In this document: positions 1 to 7,098 of the stretch, piece by piece
How positions within the stretch are numbered: position 1 is the first letter of the stretch
How the letters are laid out: each line of letters starts with the position of its first letter
Notes under the pieces: generated by a model
Databases searched by the model: none
Told to the model about the DNA's origin: nothing
Seen by the model: only the letters and a program-made list of their open reading frames with translations
From: a bacterium UBP1_UBA4783
GTDB lineage: Bacteria > Krumholzibacteriota > Krumholzibacteriia > Krumholzibacteriales > Krumholzibacteriaceae
DNA length: 10,561 nt
Direction of reading: 5' to 3'
Assembly (NCBI GenBank): GCA_002403075.1
Contig: DHHB01000093.1
Location: forward strand, 109,255-119,815
Translations under genes and position numbers: made by a program

Positions 1-880
1 AGCCCGCGGATGAGGAGCTCCGCGCCGACGTGAATATCCGCGCTCGCGCTTCCGATCCACAGCTGCGATCCGCCGCGCCGGTTCTCGAACCGGAAATCGC
101 CGTCGGCCGCGACGACGAGCCTGCTCGACATCCCCGGAAAATCGAACGGATACGCGACGCCGAGCTTGAGCGACGGATAGATGAACTCCTTTTCCCCCGT
201 GCTCCAGCCGATGTAGGTTCCGGTGGCGTCCTGCAGCTTGGCGCCCACGGCGAGATCCCTCCAGAGATCCCGGCGCAGGAAGCCGAGATCGATTCCGATG
301 CCGAAGCTCGAGACGCCGGCGATCTGATCGTTGCGGATGATCTTGACGCTCGCGCCCGCGGCGCCGAAGCGCACGGCTTGCGCGTACGACACGAACACCG
401 CGACGTCGTTCGCGCTCTCGAGCGGAAAATCCTTGTAATCGAAATTGATGTACTCGCCCTGCTCGGGTTCGAAGCGGTCGTCGCCGTCCGAGTTGCCGAT
501 CATGCCCGGCGCGAGCGGTATGACGCGGATGTCGTCGATCCCCATGTGGATGACCGAGACGCCCCATCCGGACGTCCCGTCCCCCGTCGGAAAGGCCGCC
601 GACAGGAAGTTGTAATCGATGAGGTCGCCGAAACGCTCCGAATGCATGAGCACGGCTTGCCACGCATCCGGCGCAGACGCGCGCGGCCCGAACGAGGCGA
701 GCCCCGCGGGGTTCCAGAAGCACGTCGTGGCGTCGTCGGCGACGGCGATGAAGGCGCCTCCCATCCCCATCGCCCTCGCTCCGCCTCCGAGCGCCATGAA
801 TTCGCCAGCGTATTTCGCGGCCTGCAGCCCCGACGGGAGAACCGGGAGAGTGAGGCACAGGACGAGGATCAGTGCTCGCA
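1..880 (-). CDS. PorV/PorQ-like (UPF0164-type) outer membrane beta-barrel protein, 3' end outside window
   Basis: The reading frame is open from an ATG at 880 to the window edge (293 complete codons), so the C-terminus is missing. The start is preceded by GGAGG five bases upstream. Residues 1-21 form a signal peptide (MRAL, a hydrophobic core, then GLQA/AKYAGEF), which implies export to the envelope. Right after it comes the hallmark of the PorV/PorQ and FadL-like UPF0164 group: a Gly-rich ARAMGMGGAFIAVADDA stretch followed by CFWNPAGLA near residues 35-65. Alternating hydrophobic strands with aromatic girdle residues continue to the edge, as in a beta-barrel. In Bacteroidetes, PorV is part of the type IX secretion outer membrane complex, but relatives occur in lineages without that system and no other such component is in this window. 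The exact role is therefore open. It is transcribed from its own promoter, separately from the regulator upstream. Confidence 0.85.
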
Positions 881-916
881 TTGGTTCCTCCGATATCGCC
901 AGGGGATATGCCGTTC

Positions 917-926
917 CGAACGTTCG
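917..926. promoter_or_regulatory. Perfect 10-bp palindrome in the leader of the PorV/PorQ-like gene
   Basis: CGAACGTTCG is a perfect palindrome located about 35-40 bases downstream of the predicted transcription start and about 40 bases before the start codon. It could be an operator or simply chance. It resembles half-sites of LexA boxes, but the spacing does not fit the Gram-positive (CGAAC-N4-GTTCG) or alphaproteobacterial (GTTC-N7-GTTC) consensus. Confidence 0.25.
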
Positions 927-965
927 TTTACAGCGGCGGCGCGTGGTCATAACTGTCTCGTTCTC

Positions 966-994
966 AGTATAACAGATGCGCGGGCTTTTCACAA
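966..994 (-). promoter_or_regulatory. σ70-type promoter for the PorV/PorQ-like gene
   Basis: On the minus strand TTGTGA (994-989) is followed after exactly 17 bases by TATACT (971-966). The -10 box is preceded by TGT, giving an extended -10. Transcription would start near 959, leaving a leader of about 80 bases before the ATG at 880. The spacer between the two neighbouring genes (881-997) holds nothing else except a 10-bp palindrome in this leader. Confidence 0.6.
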
Positions 995-997
995 TTC

Positions 998-2491
998 CTA
1001 ATCGCGGCCGGCCTCGCGGCCGCCGCCTCCGAGGCCGTATTCCCGTATCCGCCGGTAGAGCGTCCTCTCGGATATTCCGAGCTGCCGCGCCGCCTTGCGG
1101 CGGTTCCCCGCGTTGGCGGCGAGCGCCTCGCGGATCGCTTCCCGCTCCAATTTTTCCAGATTGCGCGGCTCGTCCTCTGCGACCTCGACGTAGCCGCGCC
1201 ATCGCGCCGGGGCCGCGGGGGCTTCCCCCCGGGCGATGCGGAGGATCTCGCGCACGTCGTTGTGCAGCGAGAGGAGCGAATTGAGAATGAGATCCCGCTC
1301 CATCTCGTCGCGCGTTCTCTGCACCCGGACCGGCAGATCGGGAAACGCCGCCGTCCTCCCCTGCTCCTTGAGGCGATGTTCGACCTCCGCGGCGCCGATC
1401 GTCCCCTCGCGGCTCAGGATCGTGAGGTTGTCGATGACGTTCGCGAGCTCCCGGACGTTGCCCGGCCAGGCGTAGCTCACGAGGAGATCCATCCCCTGCG
1501 GTTCGACGCTTCTCGCGCGCTTGTCGTGGCGCCGGGCCGCCTGCGCCATGAAGTAGTGCACGAGCAGCGGTATGTCCTCCGTCCGCGCGCGCAGCGGAGG
1601 GATGCGGATCCGAACGACCTTGAGCCGGTAGTAGAGGTCGGCGCGGAATTGGCCGCGTTCGACGGCGGTCTCGAGCTCACGGTTCGTCGCGGCGACGATG
1701 CGGACGTCGGTGTGGAGCCGCTGCGACCCCCCGACGCGCATGAACTCCCCCGTTTCGATGACGCGGAGCAGCTTCACCTGCATGTTGAGCGACATCTCGC
1801 CGACTTCGTCGAGGAGGAGCGTGCCGCGGTTCGCGCGCTCGAAAACCCCTTCGCGCCGCGAAACGGCCCCGGTAAACGATCCGCGCTCATGGCCGAAGAG
1901 CTCGCTTTCGAGAACCCCCTCGGCGAAGGACCCGCAGTTCACCGCGTCGAACGGCCGGTCCGCACGGCGGCTCATGAGGTGAATGGCGCGGGCCGTGAGC
2001 TCCTTGCCGGAACCGCTCTCCCCCTCGATGAGCACCGGAACCTCGGTCGGCGCCACCTGCAGCACCGTACGGAGCATCTCGTTGACGGCCGGGGACCTCC
2101 CGACGAGGCGCGCGGCGCTCTTCACGCGCCGGAGCGACGCGGTTTCCGCGAAGGCAACGGCGAACTCCTCGGCGTCGAGCGGCACCGGCACGTAACGGTC
2201 GACCCCGGCGGCGCGCTCGCGCTCGATCTGATCCGCGGCCCGTGCGGGGCCGAACACGACGCAATCGACGAAGAAAAAGGTCCGGTGAACGCGCCGGACC
2301 ACGGTGAGATAGTTCTTGAGCTTCGCCGCCGCGTCGATCGCGAGAATGGCGCCGCCTTCCGGCTCCGGCTGCGAAAGCGCGTCGGCGACGTTCGCGAACG
2401 GCCGAATCTCGATACCCGCCGGCTCCGCGGCCTCGCGCAGCGCCTGCTCGATCGCGGTATCTTGAACGAGCGTCCAGAGAACGGGGTTCAT
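998..2491 (-). CDS. σ54-dependent transcriptional activator with a degenerate (pseudo-)receiver domain
   Basis: This 497-residue protein is a bacterial enhancer-binding protein that would remodel σ54-RNA polymerase using ATP. Domain order: a receiver-like fold (about 1-118), the AAA+ domain (about 128-365), a long linker (about 370-455) and a Fis-type helix-turn-helix (GNRRKAARQLGISERTLYRR) at the end. The AAA+ domain has Walker A GESGSGKE (157-164), Walker B LLLDEVGEM (D228, E229), the arginine-finger stretch FRADLYYRL and WPGNVREL. The σ54-contact loop reads GSFTGA (204-209) instead of GAFTGA. The N-terminal domain keeps D11 and D53 but lacks the second acidic residue, the conserved Ser/Thr (a Gly is there) and the conserved Lys (RYVPVPL where KPF is usual), so classical phosphorylation is doubtful. 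The start has GGAGG eight bases upstream and lies 16 bases after the preceding response regulator gene, indicating co-transcription. The linker resembles that of σ54 regulators common in Bacteroidetes and allies (ERDLILNSLL). Confidence 0.9.
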   Translation of the reverse strand: MNPVLWTLVQDTAIEQALREAAEPAGIEIRPFANVADALSQPEPEGGAILAIDAAAKLKNYLTVVRRVHRTFFFVDCVVFGPARAADQIERERAAGVDRYVPVPLDAEEFAVAFAETASLRRVKSAARLVGRSPAVNEMLRTVLQVAPTEVPVLIEGESGSGKELTARAIHLMSRRADRPFDAVNCGSFAEGVLESELFGHERGSFTGAVSRREGVFERANRGTLLLDEVGEMSLNMQVKLLRVIETGEFMRVGGSQRLHTDVRIVAATNRELETAVERGQFRADLYYRLKVVRIRIPPLRARTEDIPLLVHYFMAQAARRHDKRARSVEPQGMDLLVSYAWPGNVRELANVIDNLTILSREGTIGAAEVEHRLKEQGRTAAFPDLPVRVQRTRDEMERDLILNSLLSLHNDVREILRIARGEAPAAPARWRGYVEVAEDEPRNLEKLEREAIREALAANAGNRRKAARQLGISERTLYRRIREYGLGGGGREAGRD

Positions 2492-2507
2492 CCACGGCCT
2501 CCGCCCG

Positions 2508-3878
2508 TCATTCTATGCCATAGAGCTTTATCTTCTCCCGCAGCGTCTGCCGGCTGATGCCGAGCACGCGCGCGGCTTTCGATTTGTTTCCCGCCGATTC
2601 CCGCAGCGTGCGTCCGATGAGGAGCTTTTCCATCTCCTCGATGCTGATCGGATAGAGTCCGTCGAGCGCAGGGGTTCCCGGCGGCGCCGCCGGGCCGCCC
2701 TCTCCCGCCGCGATCTCCGGAGGAAGATGCGCCGGCAGGATCTCGTCTTCCGCCTCGAGCAGCATCGCCCGTTCGATCACGTTCTTGAGCTCCCTCACGT
2801 TGCCCGGCCACGCGTAGCGTTCGAGCAGCTTCGCGAGCTCCGGACCCGTTTTCTTCACGTTCTTCCTGAACTCGCGGTTAAAAGAGGCGATGAAATGGTC
2901 GGCGATCGGCCGGATGTCCTCGACCCGGTCGCGGAGCGGCGCGAGTTGGATCGGAATCACCTTGAGGCGATAGTAGAGGTCGTTCCGGAAGCGCCCCTCG
3001 TCGATCGCCTTCTTGAGGTCCCGGTTCGTCGCCGCGATGATGCGGGTGTTCACGCGCATATCCTTCACGCCGCCGACGCGCCGGAACGTCTTGTTCTCGA
3101 TGACGCGGAGCAGACGCGTCTGAAGCGTGATCCCCATTTCGCCGATCTCGTCGAGAAAGATCGTTCCGCCCTCGGCGAGCTCGAAGAGCCCCTTCTTGCG
3201 GTACTTCGCGTCGGTGAACGCGCCCTTTTCGTGGCCGAACAGCTCGCTCTCGAGGAGCGTTTCCGGAAGCGCGGCGCAGTTGATCTCGAGAAACGGGTAC
3301 CGCGAGCCGCCCGACGACTCGTGAATCGCCCGGGCCACGAGCTCCTTGCCCGTGCCGCTCTCTCCCTGAATGAGTATCGTCGTGGCTTTGCTCGCCCCGA
3401 TCTTTTTGATCGTCTCGAACACGGCCGTCATCGCCGGGCTGCGCCCGATGAAGTTCTTGAATCCGAAGCTCTCGCGCTCCCGCTTGCGGATGTCGTCCAG
3501 CTCGGCGCGCATCGCGCTCGACTCGATGGCGTTGCGGATGGCGACCTTCATCTTCTCGAGCTGGAACGGCTTCTGTATGAAATCGTACGCGCCGGAGCGG
3601 ATGGCCTCGACCGCCGTTTCTATCTCGCCGTACGCGGTCATCATGATCACCGGAGCGTCGGGGTCGATCTCCTTCACCCGCCGGAGCACGGAGAGACCGT
3701 CGCCGTCCGGGAGCTTGAGATCGAGGACGACTCCGTCCGGCGGATCTTCCTCGAACTTCTTGATCGCCGCGGAGGCGTTTTGAGCCTCTTCGACTTCGTA
3801 ACCCGCCGCGGCGAGCGCCTCGCCGAGCGACCAGCGGATCGCCTTCTCGTCGTCGACGATGAGGATGCGTTTGCCCAT
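2508..3878 (-). CDS. NtrC-family σ54-dependent response regulator
   Basis: This 456-residue protein has a complete receiver domain (1-120) with the acidic pair D9/D10, phospho-acceptor D53, T81 and K103 in the KPF motif. The central AAA+ domain has Walker A GESGTGKE (172-179), Walker B D243/E244 and FRNDLYYRL. The C-terminal Fis-type helix-turn-helix (NKSKAARVLGISRQTLREK) ends at the last residue. The σ54 loop reads GAFTDA (219-224), a variant seen in part of this family. The protein should be phosphorylated at D53, most likely by the sensor kinase encoded immediately upstream, then oligomerise and activate σ54 promoters. The start codon is preceded by GGGAGGAC, an ideal ribosome binding site, and lies 10 bases after the kinase stop codon. 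The target genes cannot be deduced here. Confidence 0.95.
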   Translation of the reverse strand: MGKRILIVDDEKAIRWSLGEALAAAGYEVEEAQNASAAIKKFEEDPPDGVVLDLKLPDGDGLSVLRRVKEIDPDAPVIMMTAYGEIETAVEAIRSGAYDFIQKPFQLEKMKVAIRNAIESSAMRAELDDIRKRERESFGFKNFIGRSPAMTAVFETIKKIGASKATTILIQGESGTGKELVARAIHESSGGSRYPFLEINCAALPETLLESELFGHEKGAFTDAKYRKKGLFELAEGGTIFLDEIGEMGITLQTRLLRVIENKTFRRVGGVKDMRVNTRIIAATNRDLKKAIDEGRFRNDLYYRLKVIPIQLAPLRDRVEDIRPIADHFIASFNREFRKNVKKTGPELAKLLERYAWPGNVRELKNVIERAMLLEAEDEILPAHLPPEIAAGEGGPAAPPGTPALDGLYPISIEEMEKLLIGRTLRESAGNKSKAARVLGISRQTLREKIKLYGIE

Positions 3879-3888
3879 GTCCTCCCTT

Positions 3889-5982
3889 TCAGTTGGCCGC
3901 CGGCGCCGCGGTTCGATCAGCGGCGAGGAGCGCCGTGCGCGGAAGCTCTATGAAAAAGCTCGCGCCTTCGCCGGGAGCGCTCCGGTGGCGGATGCGGCCG
4001 CCGTGGCTCTCCGCGATCTTGCGCGAGATCGAGAGCCCCATGCCGGTCCCTTCCGCCTTCGTCGTGAAGAACGGATTGTACAACTTGTCGGCGATCTCAT
4101 CGGAGACGCCGGTTCCCGTATCGGCGATCTCGATCTCGACGAAGGCCGGATCCGCCGCCTCCCGCAGCCGGACGCTGACGATTCCCCCGGACGCGCACGC
4201 CTCGATGCCGTTCAGGGCGATGTTGAGCACGACCTGCTTGATCTGGTCGCCGTCGAGGATGCAGCGGTCGTCCGGAAGCGAACTCTCGAAACGTATCGTC
4301 ACGCCGGCCTCCCGCGCGCGGTCCTCGACGAGACGGAGGGCGTCCTCGACGATCCCGCCGAGCGCCACCTCGATCTGGCGCGGGGCGATGGGCCGCGCGA
4401 AGTTGAGCAGGCTCTTGATGATCCCGTCGAGCCTCGCGATCTCCTCGAGTATGACGTCGATGTACGCGATCCGCTCCCGGTCGCCGGCGAGCTTCTCCCG
4501 GAGCACCTGCGCGGTCGTCGCGATGCCCGTGAGCGGATTGCGGATCTCGTGCGCTACCCCGGCGGAGAGCTCCCCGAGGGATCGAAGCCGGTCGGCACGG
4601 CGCAGCTCCTCCTCCATCCGTTTTTCCGCCGTCAGATCCTCGAACACGACGATCGCGGTGCGCCCGTGATGCTCGTCGCGCTTGACGAGCGCGGTATTGA
4701 GCCGCACGGGGATCGACCGTCCCCCCGCCCGCGCGAGGAGACATTCGAAAGAGCAGCTCCCCTCGCCGCGCGCGAGCAGGTGCGCGAAGAGCGAACCTGC
4801 GCCGAAGGGGTTCGCGAAGATCTCGTCGAGGGGCCGGCCGAGAGAGGCGCCCCCCGCGAGCTCCCGCGCGCGTTCGTTGAGAAACGTCACGAGCCCCGCG
4901 GCGTCCGTCGTGAGAACGCCGCCGTTCATGTTCTCGAGAACCGTTTCGTTGAAGTCCTTGAGCTGCCGCAGACGGCTGATGTTGACCGCGTTCGCGACCT
5001 CCTCGGAGAGGATCGTCTGGATCGTGTTGATGAAATGGTAGTCGTTCACGTAAGCCTTCCGCGACCGGTACGGCTTGCGGACGACGAGGAATCCGAGCCA
5101 GCGGCTCTTGTACAGCAGCGGCACCGCGGTATGCGCCCAGCGGACGGTCATCGACAGGCAGGTGCGGACGCCGTCCGGCGCGGCGCCGTCGAGGGCGAAG
5201 ATCTCCGTCGGAAGAAGATCGCGCCGCTGCCACCCCGCGAGCCGCTCGATCGCGCCGTCGAGAAACGGCGTTTCGAGCTGGTAGGCCGTCCGGACCTTGA
5301 GCTCGAGCGCGTTGTTGCTGAACAGAAGCAGCGCGGCGCCCTCCGCCTCGAGGTATTTGCAGAACGCCATGAGAAATCGATCGAGTGCGTCGCTCCAATT
5401 CTCGTTCGAGCTTATGTCGCGGCCCATTTGGTACAGCACGCGAAGCCGCGTGACGTGGCGCTTGAGGGACTCGTTCGCGTGCCGAAGCTCGTCGTTGATC
5501 GAGGCGAGCTCCCGCGCGAGCGCCTCCTTCCCCTCCTCGAGCTTGCGGTTCTGCGCCTCGAGCCGTGCGAGCACCCTGTCGCTCTCGCTCCTCAGCCGCG
5601 CATGCTGCGCGGCGGCGTCGACCGCTTCCCCGATCCTCGCGAGATCGAACGGCTTGAGGATATAATCGAACGCGTTCAGCCGGAGCGCCTCGATCGTGCT
5701 TTCGATCGACGCGAACGCCGTCATGACGATGCACGCGATCGAAGGGTTGCTTTCCGAAAGCGGCGCGAGGAGCTCGATGCCGGCGCGGTCGGGCAGTTTG
5801 AGATCGACGAGCGCGACGTCGTAGCGCTCCTCCCCCGCGAGCCGAAGCGCGTCCGCCGCGGTCTCCGCCCCGGAGACGCGGTACCCGCGGTCCGCGAGGA
5901 ACTGCGAGACGATTTCGAGGATCGCGGGCTCGTCGTCGACGATCAGAACGGAATCGGGCGCGTGATTCGACCGGTGAGCCAT
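3889..5982 (-). CDS. Sensor histidine kinase: REC–coiled coil–GAF–PAS–HisKA–HATPase
   Basis: This is a 697-residue kinase without membrane segments, so it is probably cytoplasmic. Domains in order are as follows. An N-terminal receiver (about 10-125) has D16/D17, D60, T88 and K110. A charged helical segment (about 128-180) is predicted as coiled coil. A GAF-like domain follows (about 180-340), then a PAS domain (about 343-455; NGGVLTTDAAGLVTFLN). The HisKA H-box GVAHEIRNPL has the phospho-acceptor H478. The HATPase domain (about 560-685) has its N-box (NIALNGIEA), G1 DTGTGV, F-box NPFFTTK and G2 GTGMGLSI. The transmitter is NtrB-like, fitting the NtrC-type partner encoded 10 bases downstream. 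The receiver at the front is unusual for a simple kinase and suggests it is itself a target of another kinase or a feedback site. The start at 5982 has GAGAGG six bases upstream. The gene lies 33 bases after the PilZ gene. Confidence 0.93.
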   Translation of the reverse strand: MAHRSNHAPDSVLIVDDEPAILEIVSQFLADRGYRVSGAETAADALRLAGEERYDVALVDLKLPDRAGIELLAPLSESNPSIACIVMTAFASIESTIEALRLNAFDYILKPFDLARIGEAVDAAAQHARLRSESDRVLARLEAQNRKLEEGKEALARELASINDELRHANESLKRHVTRLRVLYQMGRDISSNENWSDALDRFLMAFCKYLEAEGAALLLFSNNALELKVRTAYQLETPFLDGAIERLAGWQRRDLLPTEIFALDGAAPDGVRTCLSMTVRWAHTAVPLLYKSRWLGFLVVRKPYRSRKAYVNDYHFINTIQTILSEEVANAVNISRLRQLKDFNETVLENMNGGVLTTDAAGLVTFLNERARELAGGASLGRPLDEIFANPFGAGSLFAHLLARGEGSCSFECLLARAGGRSIPVRLNTALVKRDEHHGRTAIVVFEDLTAEKRMEEELRRADRLRSLGELSAGVAHEIRNPLTGIATTAQVLREKLAGDRERIAYIDVILEEIARLDGIIKSLLNFARPIAPRQIEVALGGIVEDALRLVEDRAREAGVTIRFESSLPDDRCILDGDQIKQVVLNIALNGIEACASGGIVSVRLREAADPAFVEIEIADTGTGVSDEIADKLYNPFFTTKAEGTGMGLSISRKIAESHGGRIRHRSAPGEGASFFIELPRTALLAADRTAAPAAN

Positions 5983-6015
5983 CCAACACCTCTCGTGTGC
6001 GGGAAGAGTGCGTCT

Positions 6016-6375
6016 TCAGCCGGCGAGCCTCGATCGGATGAACCGGTCGAGGCTCTTGAGCGAACTCTCACTCACATAGGTGAACAGTATGGCGACCCGG
6101 TAGAGAGAGAGTGCGGGATCCTTCTTCTCGGGCTCGACGCGAACGACGATGCCGTCGCACGTCACCGCCGTTTCGCCGCGTTTCGGATCGGGATCGGGCA
6201 CGTGAAGTTCGAGCCGGACTTTCGTCAAGGGCGCCATGAAATACGGCGACTCGAAGTAGATGCCGCTCGTGCTGATGTTGAGCGCCTTGCCCTTCGCCGC
6301 GGCGGGATCGCCCATGACGGTGACCGCGAGGTTCGCTTCGATCCGCTGCGCTGTCCGTCGTTCCGTGTGCATCAT
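6016..6375 (-). CDS. Single-domain PilZ protein (cyclic-di-GMP binding)
   Basis: This 119-residue protein is essentially one PilZ domain. It carries both cyclic-di-GMP-binding signatures: RxxxR (R7-TAQ-R11 in ERRTAQRIE) and NxSxxG (NISTSG, about residues 33-38). The rest is a beta-barrel with a C-terminal helix (SSLKSLDRFIRSRL). By family knowledge such proteins relay cyclic-di-GMP levels to a partner. Here the likely context is the sensor kinase gene that follows 33 bases later. Two ATG codons are adjacent at 6375 and 6372; an in-frame stop about 24 bases upstream rules out a longer start. The nearest purine-rich site, GGGGAG, is 15 bases away, which is far for a ribosome binding site and suggests modest or coupled translation. 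The gene begins 40 bases after the small ribosomal-type gene. Confidence 0.85.
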   Translation of the reverse strand: MMHTERRTAQRIEANLAVTVMGDPAAAKGKALNISTSGIYFESPYFMAPLTKVRLELHVPDPDPKRGETAVTCDGIVVRVEPEKKDPALSLYRVAILFTYVSESSLKSLDRFIRSRLAG

Positions 6376-6415
6376 GGGACGCCGCTCAATCTCCCCTCAT
6401 CGGTGGAAAACAAAC

Positions 6416-6511
6416 TCAGCGTATTTTCTTCTTATGGCGATTTTTGCGGAGACGTTTCTTTCGCTTGTGCGTCGCGATCTTTTTCCGTTTCCGCTTCTTT
6501 CCGCTTGGCAT
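6416..6511 (-). CDS. 31-residue AURKAIP1/COX24-domain (bS22/mS38-like) small ribosomal protein
   Basis: The frame runs from ATG at 6511 to TGA at 6418-6416 and encodes 31 residues, about half of them Lys or Arg. It begins MPSGKKRKRKKIATHKRKKR and continues RLRKNRHKKK. This matches the very short AURKAIP1/COX24-type proteins of Bacteroidetes as I remember them (MPSGKKRKR..ATHKRKKRLRKNRHKKK). Relatives are mycobacterial bS22 and mitochondrial mS38, which sit in the small ribosomal subunit near the decoding region. Translation is well supported by AGGAGG just upstream of the ATG. The gene is between HU and PilZ on the same strand. It is small enough to be missed by most length cut-offs. Identity is from motif recognition rather than alignment. 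Confidence 0.85.
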   Translation of the reverse strand: MPSGKKRKRKKIATHKRKKRLRKNRHKKKIR

Positions 6512-6554
6512 GTACCCTCCTGTCGGCCGGTCGCGCGCGCGCTCCGGCGGTACG

Positions 6555-6583
6555 GGGCTCGCGAGGAGCCCGCGGCGCGCCGC
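6555..6583. other. GC-rich spacer with inverted repeats between the HU and bS22-like genes
   Basis: The 105-base spacer 6512-6616 contains GGGCTC-gcgag-GAGCCC (6555-6571), directly followed by the 12-bp palindrome GCGGCGCGCCGC (6572-6583). No U-tract follows on the minus strand, so a classical intrinsic terminator is unlikely. A processing site, an attenuating hairpin or a stabiliser of the upstream HU message is possible. Confidence 0.3.
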
Positions 6584-6616
6584 CCGAACGCGGACGGGCG
6601 CGATCGAGAGAGGCCG

Positions 6617-6892
6617 TTATGTGTTGACGAGCGCTTTGAGCTCGTTCGACGCCTTGAAGTACGGCACGAGCTTCGCCGGCACTTCGACCGCCGTTCCCGT
6701 GCGCGGGTTGCGCGCCTTGCGCGATTTGCGGCTCTTTACCTTGAAGCTGCCGAATCCCCGGAGCTCAACCTTATCCCCTTCGGCGAGCGCCTTGATGAGA
6801 TTTTCGATGATAAGGTTGACGACGATGCTCGTGTCCTTTTTGCTGAGTCCGGTTTCCTTCGAAATTTCTTCGACGAGATCTGCCTTTGTCAT
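6617..6892 (-). CDS. HU/IHF-family DNA-binding protein
   Basis: This 91-residue protein covers the whole HU fold: an N-terminal helical dimerisation body (MTKADLVEEISKETGLSKKD), the GDKVELRGFGSF strand motif, and a basic beta-arm (KSRKSRKARNPRTG) with the intercalating Pro of the RNP motif. It ends with VPYFKASNELK, which leans towards the IHF-beta side of the family. It would bend and compact DNA as a homodimer or heterodimer; bent DNA also assists σ54 activators, which are encoded downstream on the same strand. The ATG at 6892 has GGTGA six bases upstream, plus AAGGAG further away. It is the first protein gene after the strong promoter at 6990-7018. Confidence 0.95.
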   Translation of the reverse strand: MTKADLVEEISKETGLSKKDTSIVVNLIIENLIKALAEGDKVELRGFGSFKVKSRKSRKARNPRTGTAVEVPAKLVPYFKASNELKALVNT

Positions 6893-6989
6893 AAACCGTC
6901 ACCCCGCTCCTTGATTTACGGTCCCCGTCGGAGTAGCGTTTTCGATCGGGCGAAACGCGACGCGAATGAGCATGCGTAACGTCTTCATA

Positions 6990-7018
6990 TTGCTAGCACA
7001 AAGCCGATTGCCTGTCAA
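6990..7018 (-). promoter_or_regulatory. σ70-type promoter for the HU gene cluster
   Basis: On the minus strand a perfect TTGACA (7018-7013) is followed after 17 bases by TAGCAA (6995-6990), preceded by TGC as in an extended -10. Immediately upstream is an AT-rich stretch in otherwise GC-rich DNA, which could act as an UP element. The leader to the HU start codon would be about 90 bases. Confidence 0.6.
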
Positions 7019-7028
7019 AATATATTTT
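7017..7028. repeat. AAAATATATTTT palindrome upstream of the HU promoter
   Basis: A perfect 12-bp AT-only palindrome overlaps the edge of the -35 box of the HU promoter. It is the most AT-rich stretch in the window. It may be an UP element or a binding site for a DNA-bending or silencing protein, including HU itself. Confidence 0.4.
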
Positions 7029-7063
7029 TGGAGCGCCGGGCCTGCGGGAGATCAATCGAGTTG

Positions 7064-7093
7064 TTGCGCGGATCGCGGCATCTGTGGTATCAT
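7064..7093 (+). promoter_or_regulatory. Candidate plus-strand promoter for the structured RNA element
   Basis: TTGCGC (7064-7069), an 18-base spacer, then TATCAT (7088-7093; one mismatch to TATAAT) preceded by TGG, an extended -10. Transcription would start at about 7099-7101, exactly where the terminal stem of the structured element begins. The -35 box is weak. Confidence 0.45.
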
Positions 7094-7098
7094 AAAAT

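Noticed and set aside
1004..1023. Inverted repeat GCGGCCG-gcctcg-CGGCCGC at the end of the second σ54 activator gene as a terminator
   Set aside because: It lies within the coding sequence for a Gly/Arg-rich tail and has no U-tract after it.
3859..6627. A 922-codon open frame on the plus strand
   Set aside because: It lies antisense to a kinase and a PilZ gene with clear domains. Its translation is low-complexity Arg/Glu/Asp/Leu-rich, as expected from the reverse of GC-rich coding DNA.
6992..7009. A second σ54-like GG-N10-GC arrangement overlapping the HU promoter
   Set aside because: Only the GG/GC pairs match. In GC-rich DNA such pairs are common, and a good σ70-type promoter explains the site.
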